DNA of 64,000 bases from G963665495 sp963667575 (lineage in GTDB: Bacteria; Desulfobacterota; Desulfovibrionia; Desulfovibrionales; Desulfovibrionaceae): the NCBI GenBank assembly GCA_963667575.2, contig CAXXHY010000010.1:197616-261615 (forward strand). Direction: 5' to 3'. Position 1 is the first letter of the stretch. Each line of letters begins with the position of its first letter. The translations under genes and the position numbers were made by a program. A model generated the notes under the pieces. That model saw only the letters and a program-made list of their open reading frames with translations. It did no database searches and was not told where the DNA came from. Shown here piece by piece: positions 8,902 through 17,835 of this stretch.

Positions 8902-10071
8902 ATGTCCCGTTTCAATTTAGCACAGCGTCTTGCCGCTGTTCCTCCCTATTTGTTCGCGGAAATCGACCGGGTAAAAAATGAAGTCAAGGCGCGCGGCGTC
9001 GACATCATCAGCCTCGGCATCGGCGATCCGGATACGCCCACACCTGATTTCATCATCAATTCGCTCAAAGCAGCCTCGGAAGTACCGGTCAATCACCAGT
9101 ATCCTTCCTACATCGGCATGCTTACCTTTCGTCAGGCTGTGGCCGACTGGTACAAAGAACGCTTTGATGTGGCTCTGGATCCTGCCAAGGAAGTGCTGAC
9201 CCTGATCGGCTCCAAAGAGGGCATCGCTCATTTTCCTCTGGCTTTCGTGGATCCCGGGGATCTGGTTCTGGTTTGTCCTCCCTGTTATCCGGTGTACCCC
9301 ATTGCCTCGGCTTTTGCCGGCGGCATTGTAGAAGAATTGCCGCTTCTCGAAGAGAATGGCTTTCTGCCTGATCTGGATGCTGTTTCCGCTGAAACCTGGG
9401 ACAAGGCCAAAATCATTTTTGTCAACTATCCTGGTAATCCGACCGCGGCTTCGGCAACCAAGGCCTTTTTTGAAAAGCTCGTGGCCATTGCCAAGGCGCA
9501 TAATGTGATCGTCGTGCATGACGCGGCGTACTCGGAAATTTATTATGATCCGGCCAACAAGCCGCTGAGCATTTTGGAAATTTCAGGCGCCAAAGACGTG
9601 GCCATCGAATTTCATTCCCTGTCCAAGACCTACAACATGACCGGCTGGCGTATCGGCATGGCCGTGGGCAACGAACAGCTGGTGATGGGACTGGGAAAAA
9701 TCAAGGAAAACTGCGACTCCGGCGCTTTTCAGGCGGTTCAGGAAGCCGGCATTACAGCTCTTCGTGAAGGTGAAGCTTTCGCGGAGTCCCTGCGCGTAAT
9801 GTACAAGGATCGTCGTGATGTTGTCATCAAGGCCCTGAAAAATATGGGTATCGGTTGTTTTGTCCCTGACGCGACCTTTTACATCTGGGCCAAAACTCCC
9901 AAAAATTACGGCAGTTCCGCAGAGTTCGTCACCAAGGTTCTGCAGGAAACCGGCGTCGTGCTTACACCTGGCAATGGTTTCGGCGCGCCTGGAGAAGGGT
10001 ACTTCCGTATTTCCTTGACCGTTCCTTCGGAAAGGCTCGAGGAGGCGGTATCACGCATCGCCAAGCTGTAA
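8902..10071 (+). CDS. dapL: LL-diaminopimelate aminotransferase
   Basis: PLP enzyme that converts tetrahydrodipicolinate directly to LL-diaminopimelate, using glutamate as amino donor, in lysine and peptidoglycan synthesis. The 389-residue length fits DapL. Visible fold-type I landmarks are SLGIGDPDTPTP at the N-terminus, NYPGNPTAA, the HDAAYSEIYYD segment and the Schiff-base lysine in SLSKTYNMTGWRIG. The ATG at 8902 is preceded by GGAG at 8891 with good spacing; the longer open frame from 8791 has no family-like sequence. Its 3' end overlaps or touches folK. DapL instead of DapD/C/E is typical of Desulfovibrio relatives. Confidence 0.95.
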   Translation: MSRFNLAQRLAAVPPYLFAEIDRVKNEVKARGVDIISLGIGDPDTPTPDFIINSLKAASEVPVNHQYPSYIGMLTFRQAVADWYKERFDVALDPAKEVLTLIGSKEGIAHFPLAFVDPGDLVLVCPPCYPVYPIASAFAGGIVEELPLLEENGFLPDLDAVSAETWDKAKIIFVNYPGNPTAASATKAFFEKLVAIAKAHNVIVVHDAAYSEIYYDPANKPLSILEISGAKDVAIEFHSLSKTYNMTGWRIGMAVGNEQLVMGLGKIKENCDSGAFQAVQEAGITALREGEAFAESLRVMYKDRRDVVIKALKNMGIGCFVPDATFYIWAKTPKNYGSSAEFVTKVLQETGVVLTPGNGFGAPGEGYFRISLTVPSERLEEAVSRIAKL

Positions 10072-10556
10072 TTGCCTATGTCAGCCTGGGCTCCAATATC
10101 GGCGACAAAGAACAGAACCTGGCCAGTGCGCGCAGTCGCCTGGCTCAAGAGCCCGGAATAGACATACGCAAAGCTTCTGACACGTATCTTACCGAGCCCC
10201 AGGACCTGAAAGAGCAGCCATGGTTCTGCAATCAGGTCCTGGAGTTGGGATGTACGGACTGGAATCCGTACGATCTGCTGCGTTTTCTGTTGTCTGTGGA
10301 GACAGAACTGGGCAGAACCAGGTCCGGACCACGATTCGGCCCAAGGATCATTGATATTGATCTGCTTGCGTACGGTGATGATGAAATCCGTACGGAAGAG
10401 CTGCATATTCCGCATCCTCGGATGCGGAAAAGAGCCTTTGTCTTGGTGCCTTTGGCGGAAATTGCTCCAGAGTTCACTTTTTCGGACGGCGTCCGCATCT
10501 CGGATGCCTTGCGTTGCCTGCATTTTTCTGTGAAGGATGGAGTCATAAGCGATTAA
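10050..10556 (+). CDS. folK: 2-amino-4-hydroxy-6-hydroxymethyldihydropteridine pyrophosphokinase, non-ATG start
   Basis: FolK pyrophosphorylates the pterin precursor of folate. Family motifs are complete: AYVSLGSNIGD at the N-terminus, the R-x-G-PR-x-ID-x-DLL core (RFGPRIIDIDLLAYGD) and IPHPRMRKRAFVLVPLAEIAPEF. The reading frame in front of AYVSLGSN holds no ATG, GTG or TTG. Two options remain: ATC at 10050, five bases behind the strong GAGGAGG at 10038-10044 inside dapL, or ATT at 10071, overlapping the dapL TAA and giving the most typical N-terminus. I list the ATC because of the ribosome site. A rare start codon, translational coupling to dapL, or a sequence error are all possible. Confidence 0.85.
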   Translation: MTHRQAVIAYVSLGSNIGDKEQNLASARSRLAQEPGIDIRKASDTYLTEPQDLKEQPWFCNQVLELGCTDWNPYDLLRFLLSVETELGRTRSGPRFGPRIIDIDLLAYGDDEIRTEELHIPHPRMRKRAFVLVPLAEIAPEFTFSDGVRISDALRCLHFSVKDGVISD

Positions 10557-10582
10557 CCGTTTACTATATCAGGATTTTTGCC

Positions 10583-10858
10583 ATGTTGAAATTTGTCATT
10601 CTTATTGTCTGCGGCTTCATACTGTATAAAATGTTCACAGGTGACAAAAAGCAGAAAATGAAAATGAAAAAAAAGGAAAATGATCACCTGAAAGCCACAG
10701 GCGAGCTGGTCAAAGATCCTGTCTGCGGAACCTTTGTTCCTCTGGATAGCGACATCCGGGTCAAGGATGGGGCAACCGTTCACAGGTTTTGCAGCTTTGA
10801 ATGCCGTGACAAGTTCCTTAAACAAATCGAACAGCGCAAAAATATATCCGACTCCTGA
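10583..10858 (+). CDS. Small membrane-anchored YHS/TRASH-like metal-binding protein
   Basis: 91 residues. The ATG at 10583 follows AGGA with eight bases spacing and gives one N-terminal membrane helix (LKFVILIVCGFILYKMF). A basic, lysine-rich linker follows, then a YHS/TRASH-like module: DPVCGTFVP, then FCSFECRDKFL. The Cys pattern (Cys-Gly...Phe-Cys-Ser-x-x-Cys) is that of small metal-binding domains. It starts 26 bases after folK and may be co-transcribed. A role in metal sensing or delivery is an inference; no partner is visible. Confidence 0.75.
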   Translation: MLKFVILIVCGFILYKMFTGDKKQKMKMKKKENDHLKATGELVKDPVCGTFVPLDSDIRVKDGATVHRFCSFECRDKFLKQIEQRKNISDS

Positions 10859-11303
10859 GACTTTTTGATAGTTGATACTGTTTTTTATGGGCGTGTTGGC
10901 TCTGCTGTTCGCTTGTCTAATGCGCCCATAATGTAAATTATGTTAACTTTTATTTATCTCTGATTTGCCTTCGGTCTCTTCCAGGCCTTTTATTGATACA
11001 TTCGCCGAGCTCTCTCTGCCCAGAACTCGAATATTCTGCAGCCGTTTTATTGCTCACTATGTTCGGTACTCCCAAAGATCATTCTTTGAGAGTTTTGGGG
11101 CTTTCCACGTCATCATCCGACCCGCCCAACATTCGTTGTAAATCTCCTGTCCGACCCTTTGGGTTTCATCTGCCAAACGCGGCTCAATCGCTTCCTCTGA
11201 TTTTTCTTGACCCTTGATTCAAAAACGCGTTCTGTTTAAACGCATTGGATCAGTCGGCCAGACGCAACTCTATACTTCACTCACAATCTGAGAGGTTCCG
11301 GTT
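10859..11303. other. Intergenic region with a hairpin, no gene seen
   Basis: Contains an 8-bp perfect stem (TATGGGCG at 10886 with CGCCCATA at 10923; 29-base loop) shortly after the YHS-like gene, without a following T-run, and a weaker hairpin near 11070-11100 (CCCAAAGA/TCTTTG). A short open frame at 10993-11217 has no ribosome site. Either hairpin could belong to an untranslated RNA, but nothing decides it. Confidence 0.35.
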
Positions 11304-12254
11304 ATGAACGAATTGAAGTCCGTCGATGGCGTGGAAATTCTTACTGTCATGGATAACTACATAGACGTCTTTCTTACCGACGATAATGACGTCAAGCGCT
11401 ATCCTTTGTGGAATGAAGGTCATCTCAACCGGCCTCTGCTGGCGGAACACGGCCTGTGTCTGCTGATTACCATTCATGATGGAGATAAATCGCACAGAAT
11501 ACTGGTCGACTCTGGTTTTACCCCAGTGGGCTGTACGTACAACATTGATACCATGGGTTTGATGCAGCCCCTGGATGAGGTTGAAGCATTTGTCTTGAGT
11601 CACGGCCACTTCGACCATATTGGCTGCATTTATAAATTCTACGAATTGAATTATTTGCGCAAGAACACCCCGCTCTATCTGCATTCCGGGGCTTTTTCGG
11701 AAAGAGGCCTCAAGATGCCTTCCGGAGAACGCGTACGCCTGCCCCAGCTCTCCAGGAGGGATCTGGAAAGCCTTGGAGCGCGTATTGTCGAAAAGGATGA
11801 TCCGTGCCTCATCTGCGACGATTGCTGTCTGCTTACCGGTGAAGTACCACGACGTTCGTTTGAAATCGGGTTTCCCATTGGCTGGCGGATGGAAAATGAA
11901 GAGGTCGTCCGCGATGATATTCCTGACGACCAGTCCCTGATATTTCGGGTCAAAGGCAAGGGCCTGGTTGTGGTTTTAGGCTGCGGTCACTCCGGCGTTG
12001 TAAATATTTTGAATCATGCCAAGGCATTGGCCCAATGTGAGGATATTTATCTGGTCATGGGCGGTTTCCATTTGACCGGAAAGATCTTTGAGAAGTTCGC
12101 GGATCAGACCATTGATGCGCTCCAGGAAATGGATCCCAAAGTGGTGATTCCTTCGCACTGTACGGGATTCAATTCCACCATGCGGTTCGCGCAACGTATG
12201 CCTGAGGCTTTTGTGCTCAACTCCGTGGGCACGACAGTCAAGGTTTTTGCCTGA
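11304..12254 (+). CDS. COG1237-type metallo-beta-lactamase fold hydrolase
   Basis: 316 residues with the MBL signature SHGHFDHIG (His100, His102, Asp104, His105), later metal-ligand candidates in LGCGHSGVVN and a C-terminal IPSHCTGF. This layout is that of COG1237, the group annotated around the archaeal ribofuranosylaminobenzene 5'-phosphate synthase accessory protein; the true substrate in bacteria is not established. A Cys cluster (CLICDDCC, near residue 168) is notable and could bind an extra metal. The ribosome site GAGAGG precedes the ATG. It is monocistronic and convergent with the cyclase gene. Confidence 0.8.
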   Translation: MNELKSVDGVEILTVMDNYIDVFLTDDNDVKRYPLWNEGHLNRPLLAEHGLCLLITIHDGDKSHRILVDSGFTPVGCTYNIDTMGLMQPLDEVEAFVLSHGHFDHIGCIYKFYELNYLRKNTPLYLHSGAFSERGLKMPSGERVRLPQLSRRDLESLGARIVEKDDPCLICDDCCLLTGEVPRRSFEIGFPIGWRMENEEVVRDDIPDDQSLIFRVKGKGLVVVLGCGHSGVVNILNHAKALAQCEDIYLVMGGFHLTGKIFEKFADQTIDALQEMDPKVVIPSHCTGFNSTMRFAQRMPEAFVLNSVGTTVKVFA

Positions 12255-12377
12255 TTCTGCTGGCAGCCAGCTTTGTTTGTGTGTTCTGTTGGTGGATTTT
12301 GGGATCTGGTGATTTCTTTGTCGAGGCACTTTGAAAAGTTGTGATCGGGCACAGCCCTATTCATAAGCATGCAATAA

Positions 12378-12479
12378 ATTCGAGAATAAGCATACGTATT
12401 CGAATCGCAATTTGCATTCGGATCTTCTCGAATTGAATTCGAATAAAATTCGAATTCAAGATAATTCGAGTTGTCTCGA
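12378..12479. repeat. Cluster of ATTCGAAT-type repeats with a perfect dyad
   Basis: Between two convergent genes, copies of ATTCGAAT/ATTCGA occur about six times in 100 bases. At the centre, 12433-12459 is a perfect inverted repeat with 12-bp arms (TTGAATTCGAAT) and a 3-base spacer, nested within a wider pair CTCGAATT (12427) and AATTCGAG (12463). It could act as a bidirectional terminator, although there is no strong T-run, or as a protein-binding array. Confidence 0.6.
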
Positions 12480-12509
12480 AGTGTTTCTGGCGATACGAGA
12501 AATCTTCAA

Positions 12510-14744
12510 CTATTTGCTTTTGTGAGTGAAAACCTGATCCCAGTCGTCCCCGACAGGCTGTTTGGAAAGCTGATCGCAGCGCTCCTCGTATAGGGATAAG
12601 AGCTTGCTGTCCGGATGCTGTTGGGAAAGCTTCCGGAAGATCTCATGGGCCTGCTCGAATTTTCGCTGTCTGTACAGAGTCAGGGCCTGCGCATAGCTTT
12701 CGAGTTCTTCCCGGCGTTCTTCGGCCTCTGAAAAGTCCATGGGAGTGAAAATGGTTATGGGCAGATTTTTGCCTTTTACTCTGACTTTGTCGATTTCCTG
12801 GAAGTAGAATTCTGCCTTGCAGGCATCGCGTACGGCGTCGCTGGCAATGATCTGGACGCCGTAGAATTTCGTCAGCCCTTCCAGTCGCGAGGTCAGATTC
12901 ACATTGTCCCCGATGAGCGTGTAGTCCATCAGGTCTTCCGATCCCATGTTCCCCACACGCACCCTGCCCGTATGCAAACCAATACCGATACGCAGTGGCT
13001 CGCCGTAGTTTTTGATCAACTCGGGATTCATTTTCTGCAATTCTTCCAGCATGTGCATGGATGCGGCCAGAGCTTTGAGCGGATGCTGTTCCACGGCCAA
13101 GGGAGCGTTCCAGAAAGCCATGATGGCATCTCCCATGTATTTGTCCAGCGTACCCTCATATTGAATGATCAGGCGCGTCATGGGAGTCAGATAGGTACGC
13201 AGCAACTCACCGACCTGATGGGATGCCAGTTTCTCGCTCAGGGTGGTAAAACCCCTGATGTCCGAAAAGAAAATCGTCACATCGCGTTCTTCGCCGACCA
13301 GTGAGAGTTTTTCCGGGGATTTGATCAACTGTTCAACAACAGTCTTGGAAACATACTTTGAAAAAGCAGTATGATAAAAGCGTCTCCGCCCTTCTTCGCG
13401 CCAGAATTTGAACAAGGTAAGAATAGCGAAGTTGGTCGCCACGGTGATCAGCGGAATCAAAGGGGAGATGTAGAGGCCTTGCGAAAAGAAGAGCTGCAGC
13501 GTTCCCCAGAACATGCCCGCGCTGCAGACGGCCAGTGGCAGCAGCGACCAGAGTGCCGAAGTCCAGCTCAGGAGGAGCGTGGAAACCAGACCAATAACAA
13601 ATATCAGGGCTGCTTCTGCGCCAAAAGCCCAGTCCGGCCGAAAAATGAAATCCCGACAGAGAATGTTGTCGATGACATTGGCGTGTACTTCGACTCCGGG
13701 AGAAATCTGATCCATGGGCGTGGCCCGCAAGTCTTTGAGGCCAGGGGCAGAAGTTCCGACCAGTACGATTTTATCCTTGAACGTGTCCTTGGGGAGACGG
13801 TCCAGCAAGACATCCGAAGCAGAATAATAGGGAAAGAAATGGCGCATGCCGCGGTAATTGATGAGCATTTGACCATGTTCGTCCAGGGGAATTCTGATAT
13901 CGTCCAGAACAAAGGCGCTGATCCCCCCCCGTGAGATCTCCACAAGCCGTTGCTTTTGGCCGTATCCGGCCTCGATAAGGCTGGAAAGGGCCAGATTCGG
14001 GTAGAGCTCCCCTTTCCAGGAAATAATCAAAGGCGTACGGCGGATGATGCCGTCTTCGTCCGGCATGGAATTGAAAAAACCTTCATATTGTGCGGCCTGG
14101 TTGAGGATGGGCTCGTTGCAGATGACCGCAGGCGCCTGAAACAGGAAAGTGGATGCCGAAGGAGCTCCGGCCGAGCGCTTTTCCGAGGCCTGAAGGGGTT
14201 TGAGGTCCTCACAGATATCTTTGCTTTTTCTGGCGCTTTCAAAGTCGAATTGATAGCCCAGAACAAAGGGGCCGGATTTCAACGTGGCAGCCAGTACGGC
14301 GTCGTTGTTCCGGAACTCTGCGGGAATTCTTGAAAAATCCAGCTCGATATCGAAATCCTGGGCATAGTGCTGCTGCAGAATATCAAGCGACGTTCTGTCC
14401 GGTTCGGGAAAAACCACGTCCAGACTGACGCTGGTCGCACCCTGCTGCTGAATTTTTTGAAGAAGTCTGGCGATCATGTTTCGTGGCCAGGGCCACTGTC
14501 CCATTTCCGCGAGCGAGGCATCATCATAGTCCACGATGACGACTTTATTGGAGGTTCTTTCCGCCGGTTTGATGCGGACGAATTGATCATAGAGTTTGTT
14601 ATCAAGAAAATGAAAAAAAGCCGGTTCGAATACGAACAACAGGCACATGGCAAGCGTAATGCCCAGGCCGGTGAATAAAAAAAACAGGCGCCCTTTCCTT
14701 GCCAGGGAGCGTACGCGGTGCAAAAAATTTCTGAATGAATGCAT
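12510..14744 (-). CDS. CHASE2-domain adenylate cyclase
   Basis: Membrane sensor-enzyme of about 744 residues that would make cAMP. The order is: N-terminal membrane helix, extracytoplasmic CHASE2 domain (about 50-370; VVIVDYDDASLAEMGQWPWPR, LVGTSAPGLKDLRATP), three C-terminal membrane helices, and a class III cyclase domain. The catalytic residues are present: metal Asp in FSDIRGF (about 495) and MGDAIMAFW (about 539), adenine-selecting Lys in LDKYMGD, Asp in MDYTLIGDN, and the Asn/Arg pair in NVNLTSRLEG. A TPR-like helical tail follows. The ATG at 14744 sits seven bases behind AGAGGA; an in-frame start at 14798 is less likely. The gene lies 160 bases after a second CHASE2 gene, probably in one transcript. 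Confidence 0.92.
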   Translation of the reverse strand: MHSFRNFLHRVRSLARKGRLFFLFTGLGITLAMCLLFVFEPAFFHFLDNKLYDQFVRIKPAERTSNKVVIVDYDDASLAEMGQWPWPRNMIARLLQKIQQQGATSVSLDVVFPEPDRTSLDILQQHYAQDFDIELDFSRIPAEFRNNDAVLAATLKSGPFVLGYQFDFESARKSKDICEDLKPLQASEKRSAGAPSASTFLFQAPAVICNEPILNQAAQYEGFFNSMPDEDGIIRRTPLIISWKGELYPNLALSSLIEAGYGQKQRLVEISRGGISAFVLDDIRIPLDEHGQMLINYRGMRHFFPYYSASDVLLDRLPKDTFKDKIVLVGTSAPGLKDLRATPMDQISPGVEVHANVIDNILCRDFIFRPDWAFGAEAALIFVIGLVSTLLLSWTSALWSLLPLAVCSAGMFWGTLQLFFSQGLYISPLIPLITVATNFAILTLFKFWREEGRRRFYHTAFSKYVSKTVVEQLIKSPEKLSLVGEERDVTIFFSDIRGFTTLSEKLASHQVGELLRTYLTPMTRLIIQYEGTLDKYMGDAIMAFWNAPLAVEQHPLKALAASMHMLEELQKMNPELIKNYGEPLRIGIGLHTGRVRVGNMGSEDLMDYTLIGDNVNLTSRLEGLTKFYGVQIIASDAVRDACKAEFYFQEIDKVRVKGKNLPITIFTPMDFSEAEERREELESYAQALTLYRQRKFEQAHEIFRKLSQQHPDSKLLSLYEERCDQLSKQPVGDDWDQVFTHKSK

Positions 14745-14904
14745 TAAGGATTCCTCTGGACTTTGCAGGAGCAGCGCACTTTTGTGGAGAGTTGCCAAGA
14801 GCCCCCACCCCCGTCGCCCGTTTTCGTATGAACAAGGCCCAGAAATAGCAGATCACTGAAAAAATGACAAAGAAAAAGCCGGTAATCACAGGAACATCAC
14901 ATCG

Positions 14905-16203
14905 TTATTCACTGGGGTTGCCGGTTATGGAGTCTGCAGGCGTATTCTTTTGCTGAAAGGGAGATAAAACAAGAAAAACAGCCAGCAAACAAAGGTACGC
15001 ATAAAACGGCGACACGAGCAGTTGACGGGAGCTGATGAGGTAGGTCGAAACAAACCACAGCCCTGCTCCGTACAGCAAAATATACAACAAACGCCACCTG
15101 TGCTTCATAAAGGCGCAGCAAAGCGTCGTACATAATCCGGTCACCAGCAGAGCGATAAGCTCCGGGTTGAAATCTTTTTCCGCACTGTGCAGATAATCTC
15201 CCTGCAGCAGATTATCGGTCGCCGTGGCCTGAATCTCCACGCCCGGAACGTTTGTCCCCAGAGGCGTTGTCCGTAAATCAGCCAGCCCAGCCGCGGATGT
15301 TCCAATAAAAACGATTTTTTTGTTGAAAAAATCCTGCCTGCTGTTATGGTTGAGAATATCCAAAGCTGAGATATGGGGAAAGGTCTGGGCCCTTCCCCGG
15401 TAGTTGACGGTCATTTGCCCGTAGGAATCCACAGGGATTCTCAAGCTGGCAGAAGCAGTATCCTGTTTTTTCAGAACAAGTTGTTCAACGCCGTTTTGCG
15501 AGACGTGCAGATCCACTGGTGGATCTTCCAAGGCAAACAGCGCGGCAGCCAAGGCCAGACTGGGATACAATTTGCTTTGCCAGCCCATGAGCAACGGCAC
15601 CTTGCGTATGACGCCGTCATTGTCCGGGAAGACATTGAGAAATCCTTCCGAGGCAGATGCGGTGGCAAGTTGGGGCAATGCGCAACTGATGGACCGGGCC
15701 GTCAAAATATTCAGAGTGATTTGGTGACTCCCTGGGGGGGCGATCAACGTAAGGCGCAACGGAAGCAACAGGCAGTCCGAAGCAGTGGCGCCTTCTTGTT
15801 CAGATCTAAACTGATATCCTAAAAGAGTTGGTGTTTTGGCCAGGCTTTTTGCCAGAATTGAATCATTGGTGTCGTTCAATCTGTCCGGTTCGGCAAAAAG
15901 CATATCCAGCACTACACAAAGCGGATTTTGAACGGCAATTGCGTCCACAAGAGCGGCAAGGGTCTTGCGCGGCCATGGCCATTGGCCCAATTCCTTGAGT
16001 GAGCGGTCGTCTATGTCCACTATGGTAATACGATCCGAGCGTAGCCCCGTGGCGGTGCTGCTTAAGAGGATATCATCGAGTTTATTCTGGAAGGAGTCCA
16101 GTACGTCAGGTCGGGCAGCGTATCCGTAGCAGACAATGCCTGTGGCCATCAGCCCCAGGAGTATCAGCATCAATGGTCGGAATAAACGTAATTTGAGGGA
16201 CAT
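14905..16203 (-). CDS. CHASE2-domain membrane protein without an output domain
   Basis: 432 residues. The N-terminal helix, CHASE2 domain (ITIVDIDDRSLKELGQWPWPRKTLAALV near 57; FIGTSAAGLADLRTTPLGTNVPG) and three C-terminal membrane helices match the neighbouring cyclase domain by domain. After the helices the chain ends (QQKNTPADSITGNPSE), so no cyclase, kinase or GGDEF part exists. It looks like a complete gene rather than a truncation, because the end is clean and no cyclase relic follows. It may form a mixed sensor with the downstream CHASE2 cyclase or modulate its ligand response (inference). It is the first gene of the pair. Confidence 0.85.
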   Translation of the reverse strand: MSLKLRLFRPLMLILLGLMATGIVCYGYAARPDVLDSFQNKLDDILLSSTATGLRSDRITIVDIDDRSLKELGQWPWPRKTLAALVDAIAVQNPLCVVLDMLFAEPDRLNDTNDSILAKSLAKTPTLLGYQFRSEQEGATASDCLLLPLRLTLIAPPGSHQITLNILTARSISCALPQLATASASEGFLNVFPDNDGVIRKVPLLMGWQSKLYPSLALAAALFALEDPPVDLHVSQNGVEQLVLKKQDTASASLRIPVDSYGQMTVNYRGRAQTFPHISALDILNHNSRQDFFNKKIVFIGTSAAGLADLRTTPLGTNVPGVEIQATATDNLLQGDYLHSAEKDFNPELIALLVTGLCTTLCCAFMKHRWRLLYILLYGAGLWFVSTYLISSRQLLVSPFYAYLCLLAVFLVLSPFQQKNTPADSITGNPSE

Positions 16204-16371
16204 GGATACTCCTCATGACTGATTATGGTGAAGATTCGCATTTTACGAGGCTAGAGAGACAGTTTTGCCCTATGCTTGCCTGTAAGGCAAATAATAGGAG
16301 GGAAGGCGCATTTTATATGACAATAATTGGGCCCGCATTTTGCATCAAGTAAGGTAAAGGAGGATGTTGTC

Positions 16372-16707
16372 ATGCACACTGATTCTAATGAACAATACAC
16401 GTTGCAAAAGCACCTTGAAACCAAAGGTGGCATTTGGCATCCTATTGATCCGGAAGATGTTTCTATTTCCAGACCCGCTTTGAAAGCCGTGCAAAAAGCC
16501 GCTCATGGCATCCTCTCAAAGATTATTCCCGAACCCCAATGGCAGGCCGTAAGTACGGCTGAATCCGTAGTTTTTCTGGGGCAGCATCTTTTTTGGGAAG
16601 AAGATAGTGGTATGCTCTACCTTTGTTCCATGTTTGGGGACCGAAAGATTTGTCTGAACGTTCCTGCGGGCCAGTGGAAAGTGAGAGAACCTGCTACTAT
16701 TCAGTAA
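16372..16707 (+). CDS. Conserved-looking hypothetical protein, 111 residues
   Basis: Not recognised. The start at 16372 is fixed by AAAGGAGG at 16356-16363 with eight bases spacing. The protein is soluble with mixed alpha/beta character: an N-terminal polar part (MHTDSNEQYTLQKHLE), a helix (ALKAVQKAAHGILSKIIP) and a C-terminal beta-rich part with Trp and Cys residues (VVFLGQHLFWEE, LYLCSMFGDRKICLNVP). No signal peptide or membrane segment. It forms its own unit ending in a strong terminator. Confidence 0.7.
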   Translation: MHTDSNEQYTLQKHLETKGGIWHPIDPEDVSISRPALKAVQKAAHGILSKIIPEPQWQAVSTAESVVFLGQHLFWEEDSGMLYLCSMFGDRKICLNVPAGQWKVREPATIQ

Positions 16708-16753
16708 TTTTATGATATATTGAAAAGATGGGGGATTCACCGCGGGACGAAAC

Positions 16754-16792
16754 CCGGTTAATTTCAACTACGTTGGAATTAACCGGTTTTTT
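16754..16792 (+). terminator. Rho-independent terminator
   Basis: 14-bp stem CCGGTTAATTTCAA / TTGGAATTAACCGG with one G-U pair, a 5-base loop and six T. It lies 47 bases after the 111-residue gene. Confidence 0.9.
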
Positions 16793-16864
16793 GCTTTTAT
16801 TTGCCCTTTCGGCTTGGACGGATTCTTGATAGACAACTCAGCAGCGTTTGTTACATGGGGAGAG

Positions 16865-17749
16865 ATGATGCATCTGTTTGTTATTGCGATCTTTTTTCTT
16901 TACATCTTGATTTCTGCAGGCTTCGCCTTTCTGACGTGTTTTTTGTTTGTCTATGATGAATCTGCAATGCACGGAAGAACGGCATTTTGCAAAAAGCATC
17001 ATGGTGGCCCGTGGCGTACGCTCCTGCGCATCATTCCCAAGGCTTTTTTGAGCCAGTTGATTATTTTTCCAACGTATTTTTTGGGGATGCTTTCCATCAT
17101 GCGGCATCCGATCAGACCCGGGGCAGACGATCCGGCCCCTGCTGCACCGATTCTGCTTGTCCACGGACTTTACCATACGCCCGCAGCCTGGCTGTTGTTT
17201 CTCTGGAGAGTGCGCAAGACTCGCTGGAACAATGTCTATACCCTGCGCTATTCCAGCAGCCGCAACGATCTTGCGAGCCTGCGCGAGTTGTTGATCCAGC
17301 GGATTCTTCAAGTCAGTTCGGAATCCGGAGAAAGCAAAATATTCGTGGTGGGTCACAGTCTTGGAGGACTTCTGGCACGCTCTATAGCCGGTGATCCGTG
17401 CTGCCGGGAGCGCTTGGCTGGTGTGGTAACCCTAGGAGCTCCCCACGGAGGCAGCAAACTCGCGGCTTTGGGGTTCGGGGCTTTGGCGCAAAGTATTCAT
17501 CCCGAAAGTGATGAATTGTCCAGACTCCTGGCATTTGATGCCCCCCCTGAGGCGCCCTGCCTGAGCGTGTATTCTCCGGTGGACAACATGGTGCTCCCCA
17601 ATGAAAATCTGCGCTTGGATTTGCCCGGATGGCAGGAACAGGAAACTCCTCCCATGTCCCATGTCTTTATGCTGTATTCCCGGGATGTTCATAATAGAGT
17701 GCTCTCTTTTCTGGAACATGTTCCTTTTTCCGGCACAAAAACATCCTGA
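16865..17749 (+). CDS. Membrane-anchored alpha/beta-hydrolase (lipase-like)
   Basis: About 294 residues. Two hydrophobic N-terminal segments (IAIFFLYILISAGFAFLTCFLFVY and a weaker one near 70) anchor the protein. The catalytic domain has the oxyanion motif LLVHGLYH, the nucleophile elbow GHSLGG, TLGAPHGGSKLA after it, then Asp in YSPVDNMVLP and His in MSHVFMLYS, giving a complete Ser-Asp-His triad. The fold resembles PGAP1/triacylglycerol lipase-type esterases. The start is the ATGATG at 16865-16868 behind GGGGAGAG; an in-frame start at 16814 has no such site. Substrate unknown, probably a lipid or acyl ester. Confidence 0.85.
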   Translation: MMHLFVIAIFFLYILISAGFAFLTCFLFVYDESAMHGRTAFCKKHHGGPWRTLLRIIPKAFLSQLIIFPTYFLGMLSIMRHPIRPGADDPAPAAPILLVHGLYHTPAAWLLFLWRVRKTRWNNVYTLRYSSSRNDLASLRELLIQRILQVSSESGESKIFVVGHSLGGLLARSIAGDPCCRERLAGVVTLGAPHGGSKLAALGFGALAQSIHPESDELSRLLAFDAPPEAPCLSVYSPVDNMVLPNENLRLDLPGWQEQETPPMSHVFMLYSRDVHNRVLSFLEHVPFSGTKTS

Positions 17750-17835
17750 TTCAGCTTTGTTATCCCTCTTATTTTTTGTTGGTGCTGTCTTTTTTAGAAG
17801 ATCCGTAATTTTTTTTAAACTGGAAAGGAAGTATT

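Noticed and set aside
10993..11217. 74-codon frame in the intergenic region before the COG1237 gene
   Set aside because: No Shine-Dalgarno sequence, Pro/Ser-rich chance-like composition, no recognisable motif.
14602..14889. 95-codon minus-strand frame with a hydrophobic start between the two CHASE2 genes
   Set aside because: It starts with GTG without a ribosome site and runs over the cyclase N-terminus in another phase; the hydrophobic part alone is not enough.
17750..17835. preQ1 riboswitch upstream of the queuosine-precursor transporter
   Set aside because: The short leader shows neither the C-rich hairpin loop nor the A-rich tail that define preQ1 aptamers.
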